Shown: positions 1 to 8,291, counted from the first letter of the stretch. The stretch: 64,000 nt of DNA from Nocardioides sp. zg-1230 (GCF_013155335.1 NZ_JABJQZ010000001.1:1240001-1304000), one strand, 5' to 3'. Numbers and translations are program-made. Notes: generated from the letters alone by a model not told the origin.

Positions 1-165
1 GGCCCAGTTGGAGAGGACGACGTACAGCAGGTACCAGGACAGGAAGGCGACGGTCGCCGGGAAGACGAAGCCGCGGTAGCGGCGTCGCAGCTCGACGAAC
101 TCGGGGGTCGCATGCAAGCGGTCGTAGATGGGATCGTGGCGCGCGGCCTGCTCTTGGTCTGTCAC
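1..165 (-). CDS. DUF485 membrane protein, C-terminus cut by window edge
   Basis: The first 55 codons of a minus-strand gene are visible. The product begins VTDQEQAARHDPIYDRL, continues with FVELRRRYRGFVFP and enters a membrane segment (AFLSWYLLYVVL). This is the usual start of DUF485 proteins, small two-TM partners normally encoded just upstream of ActP-type sodium:acetate symporters; the symporter would lie outside the window. The start is a GTG at 163-165 with an AAGGA ribosome-binding site a few bases upstream. A Crp-like palindrome sits about 35 bp upstream (198-213). Family assignment is from sequence recognition; pairing with actP is inference. Confidence 0.8.
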   Translation of the reverse strand, partial: MTDQEQAARHDPIYDRLHATPEFVELRRRYRGFVFPATVAFLSWYLLYVVLSNWA

Positions 166-197
166 GGATCGGTCCTTCCGAGCGTGGGGCCACCGGG

Positions 198-213
198 TGT
201 GACCGCCGTCACC
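198..213. promoter_or_regulatory. Crp-like palindrome upstream of DUF485 gene
   Basis: The sequence TGTGACCGCCGTCACC fits the Crp-family consensus GTGA-N6-TCAC. It lies upstream of the minus-strand DUF485 gene, whose family is commonly controlled by cAMP receptor proteins together with acetate permease. Two other sites with the same half-sites occur at 47043 and 51069. Binding is inferred from the motif only. The rest of 166-328 holds a short hairpin (268-285) but no gene I can support. Confidence 0.45.
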
Positions 214-328
214 GTGACACCGCTCACGCGCGGTTCGGGAGGGGTGCGCGGCGCCGCGTCGGTCGATGGGCGCCGTCGGTCGCCCAGCGGTCGGTGTCGT
301 ACGACGAGCGGTCGGGGCCGGCGTCAGG

Positions 329-1252
329 TCAGGCGCTGAGCTCGGCCCAGGTGACCTTGCCGCCGGCGGTGGAGTCGCACCCCGTCCGACGTGACAGGGT
401 CGCGACGATCGCCATGCCCCGGCCGTCCTGGTCGCCCGGCAGCGCGTGGTGCAGCTGCGGCCAGGTGCTCGACACGTCCTCCACCGACACGCGCACGACC
501 CCGTCGCCGCGCACGAGCGAGGTCCGGAATGGCGAGCTGCCGTGGGTGACCGCGTTGGTGGCGAGCTCGGAGGTGATGAGGACGGCGTCGCCGACGAGGT
601 GGTCGAGGCCCCACTCGGTGAGCGCCCCGCGCACGAAACCGCGCACGCACCCCACGGCCGCAGCCACGGGCAGGTGCACGCCGGACCTGGCGACGTCGTC
701 GTCCGGGGCCGTCGCACCGGAGCCGGGGTGCGCCCCGGCGAGGCTGACGTGGTCGTGGAGGCTGCACATCCGGGCCACGTCAGCGAGGTCGGCGTCGGCG
801 AGGACGTCGCCCGGGTAGGCGCAGAGGAGCCGGACGGGATGCTGGGCGAGAACGGCGTTCCACAGCGACTCGAGCTCGAGGGCCGCCACCACCTCGCCCC
901 GCTCCCACAGCATGGCGACCATCTCCCCGAACGCGCTGACGGTGTGGGCGCCCTCCGGCACCAAGGTGTCGACGACGGCCGCGAACAGCTGGGGATCGGG
1001 TCGCCCGTCCACCATGAAGCAGGACATGGTCGCCGCGGCGTCGAGCGTGGTCAGGAGGCCGTCGCGTCGTGCCGCGGCGCCGTCGACGCCGCGAGCGGCC
1101 AGGAGCTCGTCCACGCCCCGGCGGTGCGCGGGGCGGCTCACGGTGACGACCGGGACACCGCCGTCCAGCGAGTGTGCGACGAAGTCGGCCACGCGCCGGA
1201 CGAGCGCCGCGTCGTCGTCGTAGACCGCGACCTCGTGCTCTCGGTCGGTCAT
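329..1252 (-). CDS. MEDS-domain protein with HATPase (anti-sigma-factor type kinase)
   Basis: 307 aa. The N-terminal ~170 residues resemble the MEDS domain (methanogen/methylotroph DcmR sensory domain). The C-terminal ~120 residues are a GHKL ATPase of the RsbW/anti-sigma type, with an N-box (ELATNAVTHG) and a G-box (DGRGMAIVATLS); there is no phospho-acceptor histidine domain. Such proteins in actinobacteria are thought to link a sensory input to partner switching of sigma factors. The ATG at 1250-1252 is chosen because homology-like sequence begins at MTDREHEVAVYDDD; longer frames upstream are not convincing. Two further MEDS proteins lie at 11587-13367, so this is a dispersed paralog. Ligand and sigma target are unknown. 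Confidence 0.85.
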   Translation of the reverse strand: MTDREHEVAVYDDDAALVRRVADFVAHSLDGGVPVVTVSRPAHRRGVDELLAARGVDGAAARRDGLLTTLDAAATMSCFMVDGRPDPQLFAAVVDTLVPEGAHTVSAFGEMVAMLWERGEVVAALELESLWNAVLAQHPVRLLCAYPGDVLADADLADVARMCSLHDHVSLAGAHPGSGATAPDDDVARSGVHLPVAAAVGCVRGFVRGALTEWGLDHLVGDAVLITSELATNAVTHGSSPFRTSLVRGDGVVRVSVEDVSSTWPQLHHALPGDQDGRGMAIVATLSRRTGCDSTAGGKVTWAELSA

Positions 1253-1624
1253 CGAGCAGACCCTCTTCCCCACACCGGGCCGAGCCCCCGGTCCCACGCC
1301 GTCCCCAGGATTCTGCCCCCTTCGGACTCGTGGGGGAAGGGAGGAAGCGTCAAGCCTCAGCGCTGATCGGCCCAACAGGTGGCGGGTGCACGCGTAGGTC
1401 GAGCCATGCGGTCTCGGCTCCCGCCGTCGTCGAAGACGGCTTCGGGCCCGTCGTGCCGTACGCTGGAGGCGTTGAAGGGTCGCACCGCGTGCGTCCTGGC
1501 CGCGCACGTGGCGCGGCTCGTGTCTTGTTTCTCCTGGTCTTCGGTTCGCTGGACATCAGCACGGATGGATGTCTTCAGCACCTCGGCGGCAGGTCGTCGC
1601 CGGCACAGAACAAAGGATCAGATC
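1253..1624. other. 372-bp intergenic region: promoters and long leader of the cold-shock gene
   Basis: No gene is supported here. It separates the divergent MEDS gene and cold-shock gene. A TACGCT hexamer at 1459-1464 could be the -10 box of the cold-shock gene, which would leave a leader of roughly 155 nt. Long 5' leaders that change fold with temperature are known for csp genes of other bacteria. An AAAGGA ribosome-binding site lies about 9 nt before the csp ATG. The TSS is inferred. Confidence 0.4.
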
Positions 1625-1828
1625 ATGGCTCAGGGAACCGTCAAGTGGTTCAACGCTGACAAGGGCTTCGGCTTCATCGCGCAGGACGGCGGCGGCGAGG
1701 ACGTGTTCGTCCACTTCTCCGCGATCCAGACGAACGGCTACAAGTCGCTCGACGAGAACCAGAAGGTCGAGTTCGACGTGACTGCCGGCCCCAAGGGCCC
1801 GCAGGCCGAGAACGTCCGCGCCGTCTGA
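1625..1828 (+). CDS. cspA: Cold-shock protein (CspA family)
   Basis: 67 aa, the standard length of a single OB-fold cold-shock domain. Both nucleic-acid binding motifs are intact: RNP1 as KGFGFIAQ and RNP2 as VFVHFSAI, plus the N-terminal [12 protein letters not shown] signature. It acts as a single-stranded RNA/DNA chaperone in the cytoplasm. The gene is monocistronic, with a long leader in front and a strong intrinsic terminator 12 bp after the stop codon. Which csp paralog this is cannot be told from the window. Confidence 0.97.
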   Translation: MAQGTVKWFNADKGFGFIAQDGGGEDVFVHFSAIQTNGYKSLDENQKVEFDVTAGPKGPQAENVRAV

Positions 1829-1839
1829 CGTAGCGCCTC

Positions 1840-1874
1840 GAGGAGCCCCGACCGCCTGGCGGTCGGGGCTCCTC
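1840..1874 (+). terminator. Terminator of the cold-shock gene
   Basis: A perfect 15-bp inverted repeat (1840-1854 with 1860-1874) around a 5-nt loop CCTGG. It lies just after the csp stop codon. There is no long T run, which is common in GC-rich actinobacteria. Confidence 0.9.
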
Positions 1875-1888
1875 TGCATCTCCCCCCG

Positions 1889-1916
1889 GTGAGGTCGTGC
1901 GTGTCGTGAGGTCGTG
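1889..1916 (+). promoter_or_regulatory. Tandem 11-bp repeat upstream of narK
   Basis: GTGAGGTCGTG occurs at 1889-1899 and again at 1906-1916, a 17-bp period. It lies 70-100 bp before the narK start, in the only intergenic space of the nitrate operon. A TTGACG that could serve as a -35 element follows at 1925-1930. This could be an operator; no known regulator motif is recognised. Confidence 0.3.
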
Positions 1917-1986
1917 AGGAGAAGTTGACGACTCCGGCACCGGATCGGCAGGCCCGGTGTCACAACGGGGGCGGAGTCTCCTCGGC

Positions 1987-3459
1987 ATGAGCACCCCCGT
2001 CACTGGCACCCGCCGCACGCGTCGCTGGATCGAGGACTGGCGCCCCGAGGACCCCGACTTCTGGGAGGGCGGCGGCCGCGCGGTCGCCCGGCGCAACCTC
2101 GTCTGGTCGATCTTCGCCGAGCACGTCGGCTTCTCGGTCTGGCTGATCTGGAGCGTCTCGTCGGCCTTCCTGCTGGCGCAGGGCTTCGCCTTCACGCCCC
2201 AGCAGCTGTTCCTCCTCGTCGCCCTGCCCAACCTGGTCGGCTCGCTGCTGCGGCTGCCCTACACGTTCGCCGTGCCGAAGTTCGGCGGTCGCAACTGGAC
2301 GATCGTCAGCGGCGCGATGCTGCTCGTGCCGACCCTGCTCTTCGCGTACGCCGTGCAGGACCCGACGACGCCCTACTGGGTCTTCTGCCTGATCGCGGCG
2401 ACCGCCGGCGTGGGCGGCGGCAACTTCGCCTCGTCGATGGCCAACATCAACTTCTTCTACCCCTCCGACAAGAAGGGCGCTGCGCTCGGGCTCAACGCCG
2501 CGGGCGGCAACCTCGGCGTCTCGCTCATCCAGCTGCTGCTCCCCGTGATGGTCGGCGGCGCCGGCATCTTCGGCCTCGTGCAGGCGTCCGGCAGCGGCAT
2601 CCACCTCGAGCGGGCGGCGTACGCCTATGCCGGGCTGGCCCTGCTGGCGACGGCCGCCGCGTGGCTCTGGATGGACAACCTGGCCACCGTGACGTCCTCG
2701 CCGCGGGAGCAGCTGCAGGTCGTGAGGCAGCGCCAGACCTGGCTGCTGTCGCTGCTCTACATCGGCACGTTCGGCTCGTTCATCGGCTACTCGGCGGCGA
2801 TGCCGCTGCTGATCAGGCTCAACTTCTGGGTGCCGGAGCCGGCGCCGCTCGGCACCGGGATCTACTTCGCGTTCTACGCCTTCCTCGGTGCCGGCGTCGG
2901 TTCGCTGACGCGCCCGTTCGGTGGGTGGATGGCCGACCGTTGGGGCGGCGCGCGGGTCACCCTCGCGTCGTTCGTCGCGATGGTCGTCTTCACCCTCGGC
3001 GTGCTGTGGACGGTCAACCAGCTCACGCCCAACCCGGGCGCCGACCCGGCGGTGGCGACTGCCAACGCCGCCTGGTTCCCGCTCTTCCTCGGCTTCTTCC
3101 TCTGCATCTTCGCCGCCACCGGCATCGGCAACGGCTCGGTCTACAAGATGATCCCGGCGCTCTGGAAGGCGTCGGCTGAGCGCGAGACCGTGCCGGGCAC
3201 GCCTGAGCGCGCCGCCGCACTGGCCTCGGCCACCCGGCAGTCGTCGTCCGCGCTCGGCGTGATCGGTGCGGTCGGTGCGGTGGGCGGGTTCCTGGTGCCG
3301 CTCGCCTTCGCCGCGCCCTGGGTGGGCGACCCGCTGTCGGCGACGCGGGCGGCCTTCACCGTCTTCACCGCCTACTACGTCGGCTGCGCGGCGTTGACCT
3401 GGGCGCTCTACCTGCGTCGCCCGGTGCGGGCCCACGGCCTCGCCACCGCCGAGATCTGA
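1987..3459 (+). CDS. narK: NarK-family nitrate/nitrite MFS transporter
   Basis: 490 aa with about 12 membrane segments. It carries the nitrate signature GVGGGNFASSMANINFFYP (about residues 141-159) and Arg89 in LLRLPYTF, matching the substrate-binding arginine of E. coli NarK; a second arginine is in SLTRPFGGWMADRWGG. It imports nitrate (or exchanges nitrate and nitrite) at the plasma membrane. The ATG at 1987 is preferred over an upstream in-frame GTG at 1957 because it fits the family N-terminus and has a GGAG upstream. The nitrate reductase gene starts 16 nt after the stop, so the two are very likely co-transcribed for nitrate assimilation. Confidence 0.95.
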   Translation: MSTPVTGTRRTRRWIEDWRPEDPDFWEGGGRAVARRNLVWSIFAEHVGFSVWLIWSVSSAFLLAQGFAFTPQQLFLLVALPNLVGSLLRLPYTFAVPKFGGRNWTIVSGAMLLVPTLLFAYAVQDPTTPYWVFCLIAATAGVGGGNFASSMANINFFYPSDKKGAALGLNAAGGNLGVSLIQLLLPVMVGGAGIFGLVQASGSGIHLERAAYAYAGLALLATAAAWLWMDNLATVTSSPREQLQVVRQRQTWLLSLLYIGTFGSFIGYSAAMPLLIRLNFWVPEPAPLGTGIYFAFYAFLGAGVGSLTRPFGGWMADRWGGARVTLASFVAMVVFTLGVLWTVNQLTPNPGADPAVATANAAWFPLFLGFFLCIFAATGIGNGSVYKMIPALWKASAERETVPGTPERAAALASATRQSSSALGVIGAVGAVGGFLVPLAFAAPWVGDPLSATRAAFTVFTAYYVGCAALTWALYLRRPVRAHGLATAEI

Positions 3460-3475
3460 GCGGAGACTGTCGATC

Positions 3476-5548
3476 GTGTCGACCGCGACCCACTGCCCCT
3501 ACTGCTCGCTGCAGTGCGGGATGAAGCTGGCCGGGCGTCGTACGCCCGAGGTGTCGACCTGGGAGGAGTTCCCCGTCAACCAGGGCGCGCTGTGCCGCAA
3601 GGGGTGGGCTGCGGCCGGCCTGTACGGCGGACGCGAGCGGCTCACCTCGCCACTGGTGCGCGACCGGGAGACCGGCGAGTGGTCGGCCGTCTCGTGGGAC
3701 GACGCGCTCGACCGGGTCGCCGACGGCATCCGCGCCGCCCAGGCGGCCGGGGGGCCCGACCGGGTGGCCGTGTTCGGCGGCGGCGGGCTCACCAACGAGA
3801 AGGCCTACGCCCTCGGCAAGTTCGCCCGGGTCGCACTCGGCACCTCCCAGATCGACTACAACGGCCGCTGGTGCATGAGCTCGGCCGCCTCGGCCGGCAT
3901 CCGCGCCTTCGGCCTCGACCGCGGGCTGCCCTTCCCGCTGGCCGACGTCGAGGAGACCGACGTGCTGGTGCTCGTCGGCTCCAACCTCGCCGAGACGATG
4001 CCCCCGGCCGCCCGTCACCTCGACCGGCTGCGCGAGCGCGGCGGGAAGGTCGTCGTCGTCGACCCGCGTCGTACGCCGACCGCGGACCGCGCCGACCTGC
4101 ACCTCCAGCCGGTGCCGGGCACCGACCTCGCCCTCGCGCTGGGGCTGCTGCACCTCCTCGTCGCCGCCGGCGCGGTCGACACGACGTACGTCACCGAGCG
4201 CACCACCGGCTGGGAGGACGTGCGGGACTCGGTCGCCTCCTGGTGGCCGGAGCGGGTCGAGCGGGTGACCGGCATCGAGGCGCACGAGCTGCGGGCGCTG
4301 GCCGCGATGCTGACCGGGCGCAAGGTCATGGTGCTCACCGCACGTGGCGCCGAGCAGCACTCGACGGGCTCCGACACCGTGCTGGCCTGGATCAACGTCG
4401 CGCTCGCGCTCGGCATGGTGGGCAGGCGGGGCGCGGGCTACGGCTGCCTGACCGGGCAGGGCAACGGCCAGGGCGGACGTGAGCACGGGCAGAAGGCCGA
4501 CCAGCTGCCCGGCTACCGGCGCATCGACGACCCCGCCGCCCGTGCGCACGTCGCCGGCGTGTGGGGGATCGATCCCGACGAGCTGCCCGGCCCCGGCAGG
4601 TCGGCGTACGAGCTCCTCGACGCGCTCGGCACCCCCGACGGCCCGTCGGCGCTGCTGGTCCTCGGGTCCAACATCGTAGTCAGCGCACCGCGGGCCACGC
4701 ACGTGACGTCGCGACTCGAGGCGCTGGACCTGCTGGTGGTGTGCGACCTCGTGATGTCGGAGACCGCGGCCCTCGCCGACGTCGTGCTGCCGGTGACGCA
4801 GTGGGCCGAGGAGACCGGGACGATGACCAACCTCGAGGGCCGGGTGGTCCTTCGCCAGCGCGCGATCACGGCGCCGTCGGGGGTGCGCTCGGACCTCGAC
4901 GTGCTGGCCGGTCTGGCGGAGCGGCTCGGGTCGACGGCGTCGTTCCCGACCGACCCGGAGGAGGTCTTCGCCGAGCTCGGCCGCGCGTCGGCGGGCGGAC
5001 CGGCCGACTACTCGGCGATCACCTACGACCGGATCCGGGACGAGCACGGCGTCTTCTGGGGTGGTGAGCGGCTCTTCGCCGAGTCCTTCGCGCACCCCGA
5101 CGGCCGGGCCCGGATGTACGCCGTCGAGCACCGCGGCGCGGCCGAGCAGCCGTGCGCGGACTACCCGGTGCACCTCACGACCGGGCGGGTGCTGGCGCAG
5201 TACCAGTCAGGTGCCCAGACCCGGCGGACCCGCTCGCTGCCCGACGACGGCCCGTTCGTCGAGCTGCATCCGCTGCTCGCCGGGCGCATCGGGGTCGGGC
5301 CCGGCGACGCCGTCCGCGTGGCGACCCGCCGCGGTGAGATGACCGCCCCCGCGAAGGTGGTGCCGACGATCCGCCCCGACACGGTCTTCGTGCCGTTCCA
5401 CTGGGTCGGCGCCAACCGGCTCACCAACGACGCCCTCGACCCGGCGTCGCGGATGCCGGAGTTCAAGGTGTGCGCGGCGTCGGTCTCGCCGCCGCTGGTT
5501 GAGCAGCGAGCGCCAGCGAGCGTGTCGAAACCGAGGTCATCCGCATGA
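3476..5548 (+). CDS. nasC: Assimilatory nitrate reductase, molybdopterin catalytic subunit
   Basis: 690 aa molybdopterin oxidoreductase that reduces nitrate to nitrite in the cytoplasm. The N-terminus binds one [4Fe-4S] cluster through Cys7, Cys10, Cys14 and Cys40. Cys133 in NGRWCMSS is the expected Mo ligand of Nas/Nap-type enzymes. The C-terminal MopB domain (LTTGRVLAQYQSG onward) is present, but there is no C-terminal [2Fe-2S] domain as in longer NasA proteins; that module is on the next gene. The start is the GTG at 3476. The last ~15 residues (LVEQRAPASVSKP) are encoded by a REP-like repeat at 5497-5532 and look like a late addition. The stop overlaps the next gene by ATGA. Confidence 0.93.
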   Translation: MSTATHCPYCSLQCGMKLAGRRTPEVSTWEEFPVNQGALCRKGWAAAGLYGGRERLTSPLVRDRETGEWSAVSWDDALDRVADGIRAAQAAGGPDRVAVFGGGGLTNEKAYALGKFARVALGTSQIDYNGRWCMSSAASAGIRAFGLDRGLPFPLADVEETDVLVLVGSNLAETMPPAARHLDRLRERGGKVVVVDPRRTPTADRADLHLQPVPGTDLALALGLLHLLVAAGAVDTTYVTERTTGWEDVRDSVASWWPERVERVTGIEAHELRALAAMLTGRKVMVLTARGAEQHSTGSDTVLAWINVALALGMVGRRGAGYGCLTGQGNGQGGREHGQKADQLPGYRRIDDPAARAHVAGVWGIDPDELPGPGRSAYELLDALGTPDGPSALLVLGSNIVVSAPRATHVTSRLEALDLLVVCDLVMSETAALADVVLPVTQWAEETGTMTNLEGRVVLRQRAITAPSGVRSDLDVLAGLAERLGSTASFPTDPEEVFAELGRASAGGPADYSAITYDRIRDEHGVFWGGERLFAESFAHPDGRARMYAVEHRGAAEQPCADYPVHLTTGRVLAQYQSGAQTRRTRSLPDDGPFVELHPLLAGRIGVGPGDAVRVATRRGEMTAPAKVVPTIRPDTVFVPFHWVGANRLTNDALDPASRMPEFKVCAASVSPPLVEQRAPASVSKPRSSA
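5497..5532. repeat. REP-like repeat inside the 3' end of the nitrate reductase gene
   Basis: A 36-bp sequence starting GGTTGAGCAGCGAGCG and ending GAGCGTGTCGAAACC. It contains AGCGAGCG twice and ends in GGTT/AACC inverted tips. From memory it resembles a dispersed repeat common in Nocardioides-type genomes (GGTTTCGACACGCTCGCTG on the other strand); I cannot confirm this here. It is read through as the last codons of the upstream gene. Confidence 0.55.
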
Positions 5549-6933
5549 AGGAGCGGGTCGTCGTCGTGGGGGGCGGGATGGCCGCGGTCCGCCTCGCCGA
5601 GCACCTCGCCGGCGACGAGCGCCTTGCCGTCACGGTCCTCGCCGACGAGCCGCACGCGCCCTACAACCGGATCCTGCTGTCCGCGGTGCTCGAGGGCACC
5701 CACGCGGCCGGTGCGCTGACGCTGCGCTCGGAGGAGTGGTTCGCCGGCCACGGCATCGAGCTGTGGCTGGGCGCGCGGGTGCTGGAGATCGACCGGGAGA
5801 CCCGCGAGGCCGTGCTGGTCGACGGGGAACGGGTCGCCTACGACCGGCTCGTCCTGGCCTGCGGCTCGATCCCCACCCTCCCGCCGATCCGCGGGCTGGT
5901 GCGCCGCGACGGCACGCTGCACCCGAAGGTCCACGCCTTCCGGTCCCTCGCCGACTGCCGGCGGCTGGACGATGCCCTCGCCCCCGGCGCACGTGCGGTC
6001 GTCGTCGGCGGCGGTCTCCTCGGCCTGCAGGTCGCCCGCGCGCTGTCGGTCCGCGGACTGCTGACCGAGGTCGTCGAGGGCGCCGACCACCTGCTCGCCA
6101 GCCAGGTCGGTCCCGGCGCCGGACGCGTCCTCGCCCGCGACCTCCGCCGGCTCGGCACGGAGGTCTACACCGGCGCTCGCGCCGTCCGGATCACCGACGA
6201 CGGGTTGCAGCTCGACAACGGCCACGTCCTGCCCAGCGACCTGGTCGTCCTCACGGCCGGCGGCCGCCCGTCGATCGCGCTCGCCCGTCGGGCCGGGCTG
6301 ATGGTCCGCCGCGGGGTCGTGGTCGACCACACGCTCACCAGCGTCACCGACGACCGGGTGCACGCCCTCGGCGACTGTGCCGAGCACCGTCGTCGCACCA
6401 CCGGCTTCGTCCCACCCGCTTGGGAGCAGGCCGAGGTGCTTGCCCGGGTGCTGCGCGGGGAGGAGGCGTCGTACGACGGCAGCCGCAGCGTCGCGCGCCT
6501 GCGGGCCACGGGTCTCGAGGTCGCGGTGCTCGGCGACCCCGAGCACGCGGAGGGGGAGGTGGTCGAGGTGACGAACCCGATCGCCGGGTCGCACCGCCGC
6601 CTCGTCGTCCACGGCGGGCGCATCGTCGCCGCGGCCCTCGTGGGCGACCTGTCGCGCGTCGGCCTGATCACCCAGCTCTACGACCGCGGCACCCTGCTCG
6701 GCCGCGACGAGCCCGGCCAGCTGCTGCTCCCCGAGGTCGCGGACGCCCCCGCACCGCTGCCGGACGACGCGGAGGTCTGCGCGTGCGCCGGCGTCACCGC
6801 GGGCGAGGTCCGGGCCTGCCGGTCCGTGGGGGAGTGCGCCGACCGGACCCGGGCGACCACGGGCTGCGGCGGGTGCGCGGCTGTCGTACGCCGCCTGGTG
6901 GAGGGCAGCGCGACGCCGGTCGCGGTCGGCTGA
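5545..6933 (+). CDS. FAD-dependent oxidoreductase with C-terminal [2Fe-2S] BFD domain (nitrate reductase electron transfer)
   Basis: 462 aa. A pyridine nucleotide-disulphide oxidoreductase fold with an N-terminal FAD motif (VVVGGGMAAVRLAEHL), a second Rossmann motif (AVVVGGGLLGLQVARAL, ~residue 150) and GDCAEH. The C-terminus (from ~412) is a BFD-like domain with CACAGV and GCGGC cysteines. It resembles the N-terminal half of NirB and NasB-type subunits. It very probably takes electrons from NAD(P)H and passes them to the nitrate reductase encoded immediately upstream, with which it overlaps by 4 bp. A role as partner of nitrite reductase is possible but nirBD is elsewhere. Confidence 0.88.
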   Translation: MKERVVVVGGGMAAVRLAEHLAGDERLAVTVLADEPHAPYNRILLSAVLEGTHAAGALTLRSEEWFAGHGIELWLGARVLEIDRETREAVLVDGERVAYDRLVLACGSIPTLPPIRGLVRRDGTLHPKVHAFRSLADCRRLDDALAPGARAVVVGGGLLGLQVARALSVRGLLTEVVEGADHLLASQVGPGAGRVLARDLRRLGTEVYTGARAVRITDDGLQLDNGHVLPSDLVVLTAGGRPSIALARRAGLMVRRGVVVDHTLTSVTDDRVHALGDCAEHRRRTTGFVPPAWEQAEVLARVLRGEEASYDGSRSVARLRATGLEVAVLGDPEHAEGEVVEVTNPIAGSHRRLVVHGGRIVAAALVGDLSRVGLITQLYDRGTLLGRDEPGQLLLPEVADAPAPLPDDAEVCACAGVTAGEVRACRSVGECADRTRATTGCGGCAAVVRRLVEGSATPVAVG

Positions 6934-6983
6934 CAACTTCTGCGCCGTGCGCCTCGTCCCATCGACGTACCGGAGGAGGACGG

Positions 6984-7511
6984 ATGCTCGTGCGCGTGGC
7001 ACTGGGGGCCGCGACGGTCGTCGTCGGCTTCCTGGGTGGCGTCCAGCTGCACCAGGTCGTCGCGGCGTCGGACGCGCCACCGGCGACGGTCGCCGTCGAC
7101 CCGAGGGCGCACGAGGAGGACGCGTCGGACGGGGCGGACGGGGCGGACGGGCCCGAGGAGGTCGTCTTCGAGGACTGCCCGCTGATGGCGATGGCGCCGC
7201 CCTACCCGGAGAACGACCGCGGCATGACCTACGGCTCCGGCGCGAACGTCGACGAGGACGACCCCGGCCCCGACCTGGTCGCCGCCTACGGCACCAACGG
7301 CCGGTGCGGCTTCATCCGCGCCGCCGACCGGGAGGGGGACCAGCCGCGCAACCCCGAGGAAGCCGCCGAGTACATGGCGAACCTCGATCCGGACGGCCGT
7401 GACATCCCGCTCTACGCGCGGGACGGCGTCACCGTCATCGGCTGGTTCCACATCGACAGCCCCCGGGTCTTGACCTCAGGTGCACCTGAGCCCCGACGAT
7501 CGAGACCATGA
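6984..7511 (+). CDS. Secreted or membrane-anchored hypothetical protein
   Basis: 175 aa, not recognised. It starts with a hydrophobic segment (ALGAATVVVGFLGGVQL) followed by an acidic linker (EEDASDGADGADGPEE), so it is probably exported or anchored at the membrane. The rest has two cysteines (EDCPLM, GRCGFI) that might form a disulphide, and ends with an IGWFHID segment. A strong GGAGGAGGA ribosome-binding site precedes the ATG at 6984. The stop overlaps the start of the downstream VOC gene, suggesting co-transcription. Confidence 0.75.
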   Translation: MLVRVALGAATVVVGFLGGVQLHQVVAASDAPPATVAVDPRAHEEDASDGADGADGPEEVVFEDCPLMAMAPPYPENDRGMTYGSGANVDEDDPGPDLVAAYGTNGRCGFIRAADREGDQPRNPEEAAEYMANLDPDGRDIPLYARDGVTVIGWFHIDSPRVLTSGAPEPRRSRP

Positions 7512-7915
7512 CCTCCCCGATCGACGTGAGCGAGCTCCGGATCACCCTGACCGTCGCCGACTTCGACGCAGCCGTACGCCTCTACCGCGACGCGCTCGGG
7601 CTGCCCGAGGTGGCCGACTGGAGCAGCGAGCAGGGGCGCGTGCTCCTGCTCGACGCCGGTCGCGCCACGCTCGAGCTCTTCGACGAGGCGCAGGCCGCGA
7701 TGGTCGACGACCTCGAGGTGGGGGAGCGGGTGTCGGGCACGGTCCGCCTCGCCCTCCGGGTGCCGGACGCCGACGGCGCCGCCGCGTCGCTCGTCGCCGC
7801 CGGTGCCACGGCGGTCGCGCCCGCCGTCGACACCCCGTGGGGCGACCGCAACGCCCGGGTCGCCGCCCCCGACGGCATGCAGCTGACGCTGTTCACCCCC
7901 GGCCAGGAGTCCTGA
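7508..7915 (+). CDS. VOC-superfamily (glyoxalase/bleomycin-resistance-like) protein
   Basis: 135 aa, one vicinal-oxygen-chelate domain built of two beta-alpha-beta-beta-beta halves. It opens with ELRITLTVADFDAAVRLYRDALGLPEV and closes with DRNARVAAPDGMQLTLF. Substrate cannot be inferred; these proteins act as dioxygenases, glyoxalases or antibiotic-binding proteins. It overlaps the preceding secreted protein gene by 4 bp. A palindromic repeat element (7936-8008) lies right after its stop codon. Confidence 0.88.
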   Translation: MTSPIDVSELRITLTVADFDAAVRLYRDALGLPEVADWSSEQGRVLLLDAGRATLELFDEAQAAMVDDLEVGERVSGTVRLALRVPDADGAAASLVAAGATAVAPAVDTPWGDRNARVAAPDGMQLTLFTPGQES

Positions 7916-7935
7916 CGCCGCTGCCGCGTCGCGCA

Positions 7936-8008
7936 ACGTAGGCAGTTCGCACGTCGGGGCCGGAGGTCCACGCTCAGCCTGGCCGTGACGGGCCCGAACT
8001 GCCTACGT
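7936..8008. repeat. Palindromic element, copy A (73 bp)
   Basis: Perfect 14-bp arms ACGTAGGCAGTTCG (7936-7949) and its complement (7995-8008). The exact centre holds TCCACGCTCAGC (7967-7978), the reverse complement of the centre of copy B at 30255-30266. Upstream it shares the 20-mer GCGCAACGTAGGCAGTTCGC with copy C at 30324. It could act as a bidirectional terminator, a REP/MITE remnant or a structured RNA. It lies between the VOC gene and a small Cys protein gene. Confidence 0.85.
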
Positions 8009-8075
8009 CAGGGGGTGGTACTGAGGGCACACCGAGATGACACTGGCTGCACCCGTCGCCAACGAGGAGGCACCT

Positions 8076-8258
8076 GTGTCCGGTTCCTGGGTCCCGAGCT
8101 GCGGGATATGTCAGCTGCTGAACTCTGCCTCGACGGTGGCTCCCGCAACGACGGAGCTGCACGGAGTTGCGATCTGCCGCCGCCACCTGCAGGAGGTGCA
8201 CGGCAGCGACACATCCAAGGCCGCCCGCGCGGTCCAGCGGCTGGCGTTCAAGAAGTAG
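8076..8258 (+). CDS. Small cysteine-rich protein, possible zinc-binding
   Basis: 60 aa, family not recognised. It has Cys9-x2-Cys12 near the N-terminus and Cys34-x2-His37 in the middle, a plausible zinc-ribbon-like site, followed by a basic helix (AARAVQRLAFKK). The GTG at 8076 is preferred over an in-frame ATG at 8037 because a good AACGAGGAGG ribosome-binding site lies 6 nt before it. The gene converges on a GNAT gene; a weak 6-bp hairpin (8276-8292) lies between the two stops. Confidence 0.6.
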   Translation: MSGSWVPSCGICQLLNSASTVAPATTELHGVAICRRHLQEVHGSDTSKAARAVQRLAFKK

Positions 8259-8291
8259 CGCGACCAGCGCGAGCTACCTGCCTCCCGCAGG

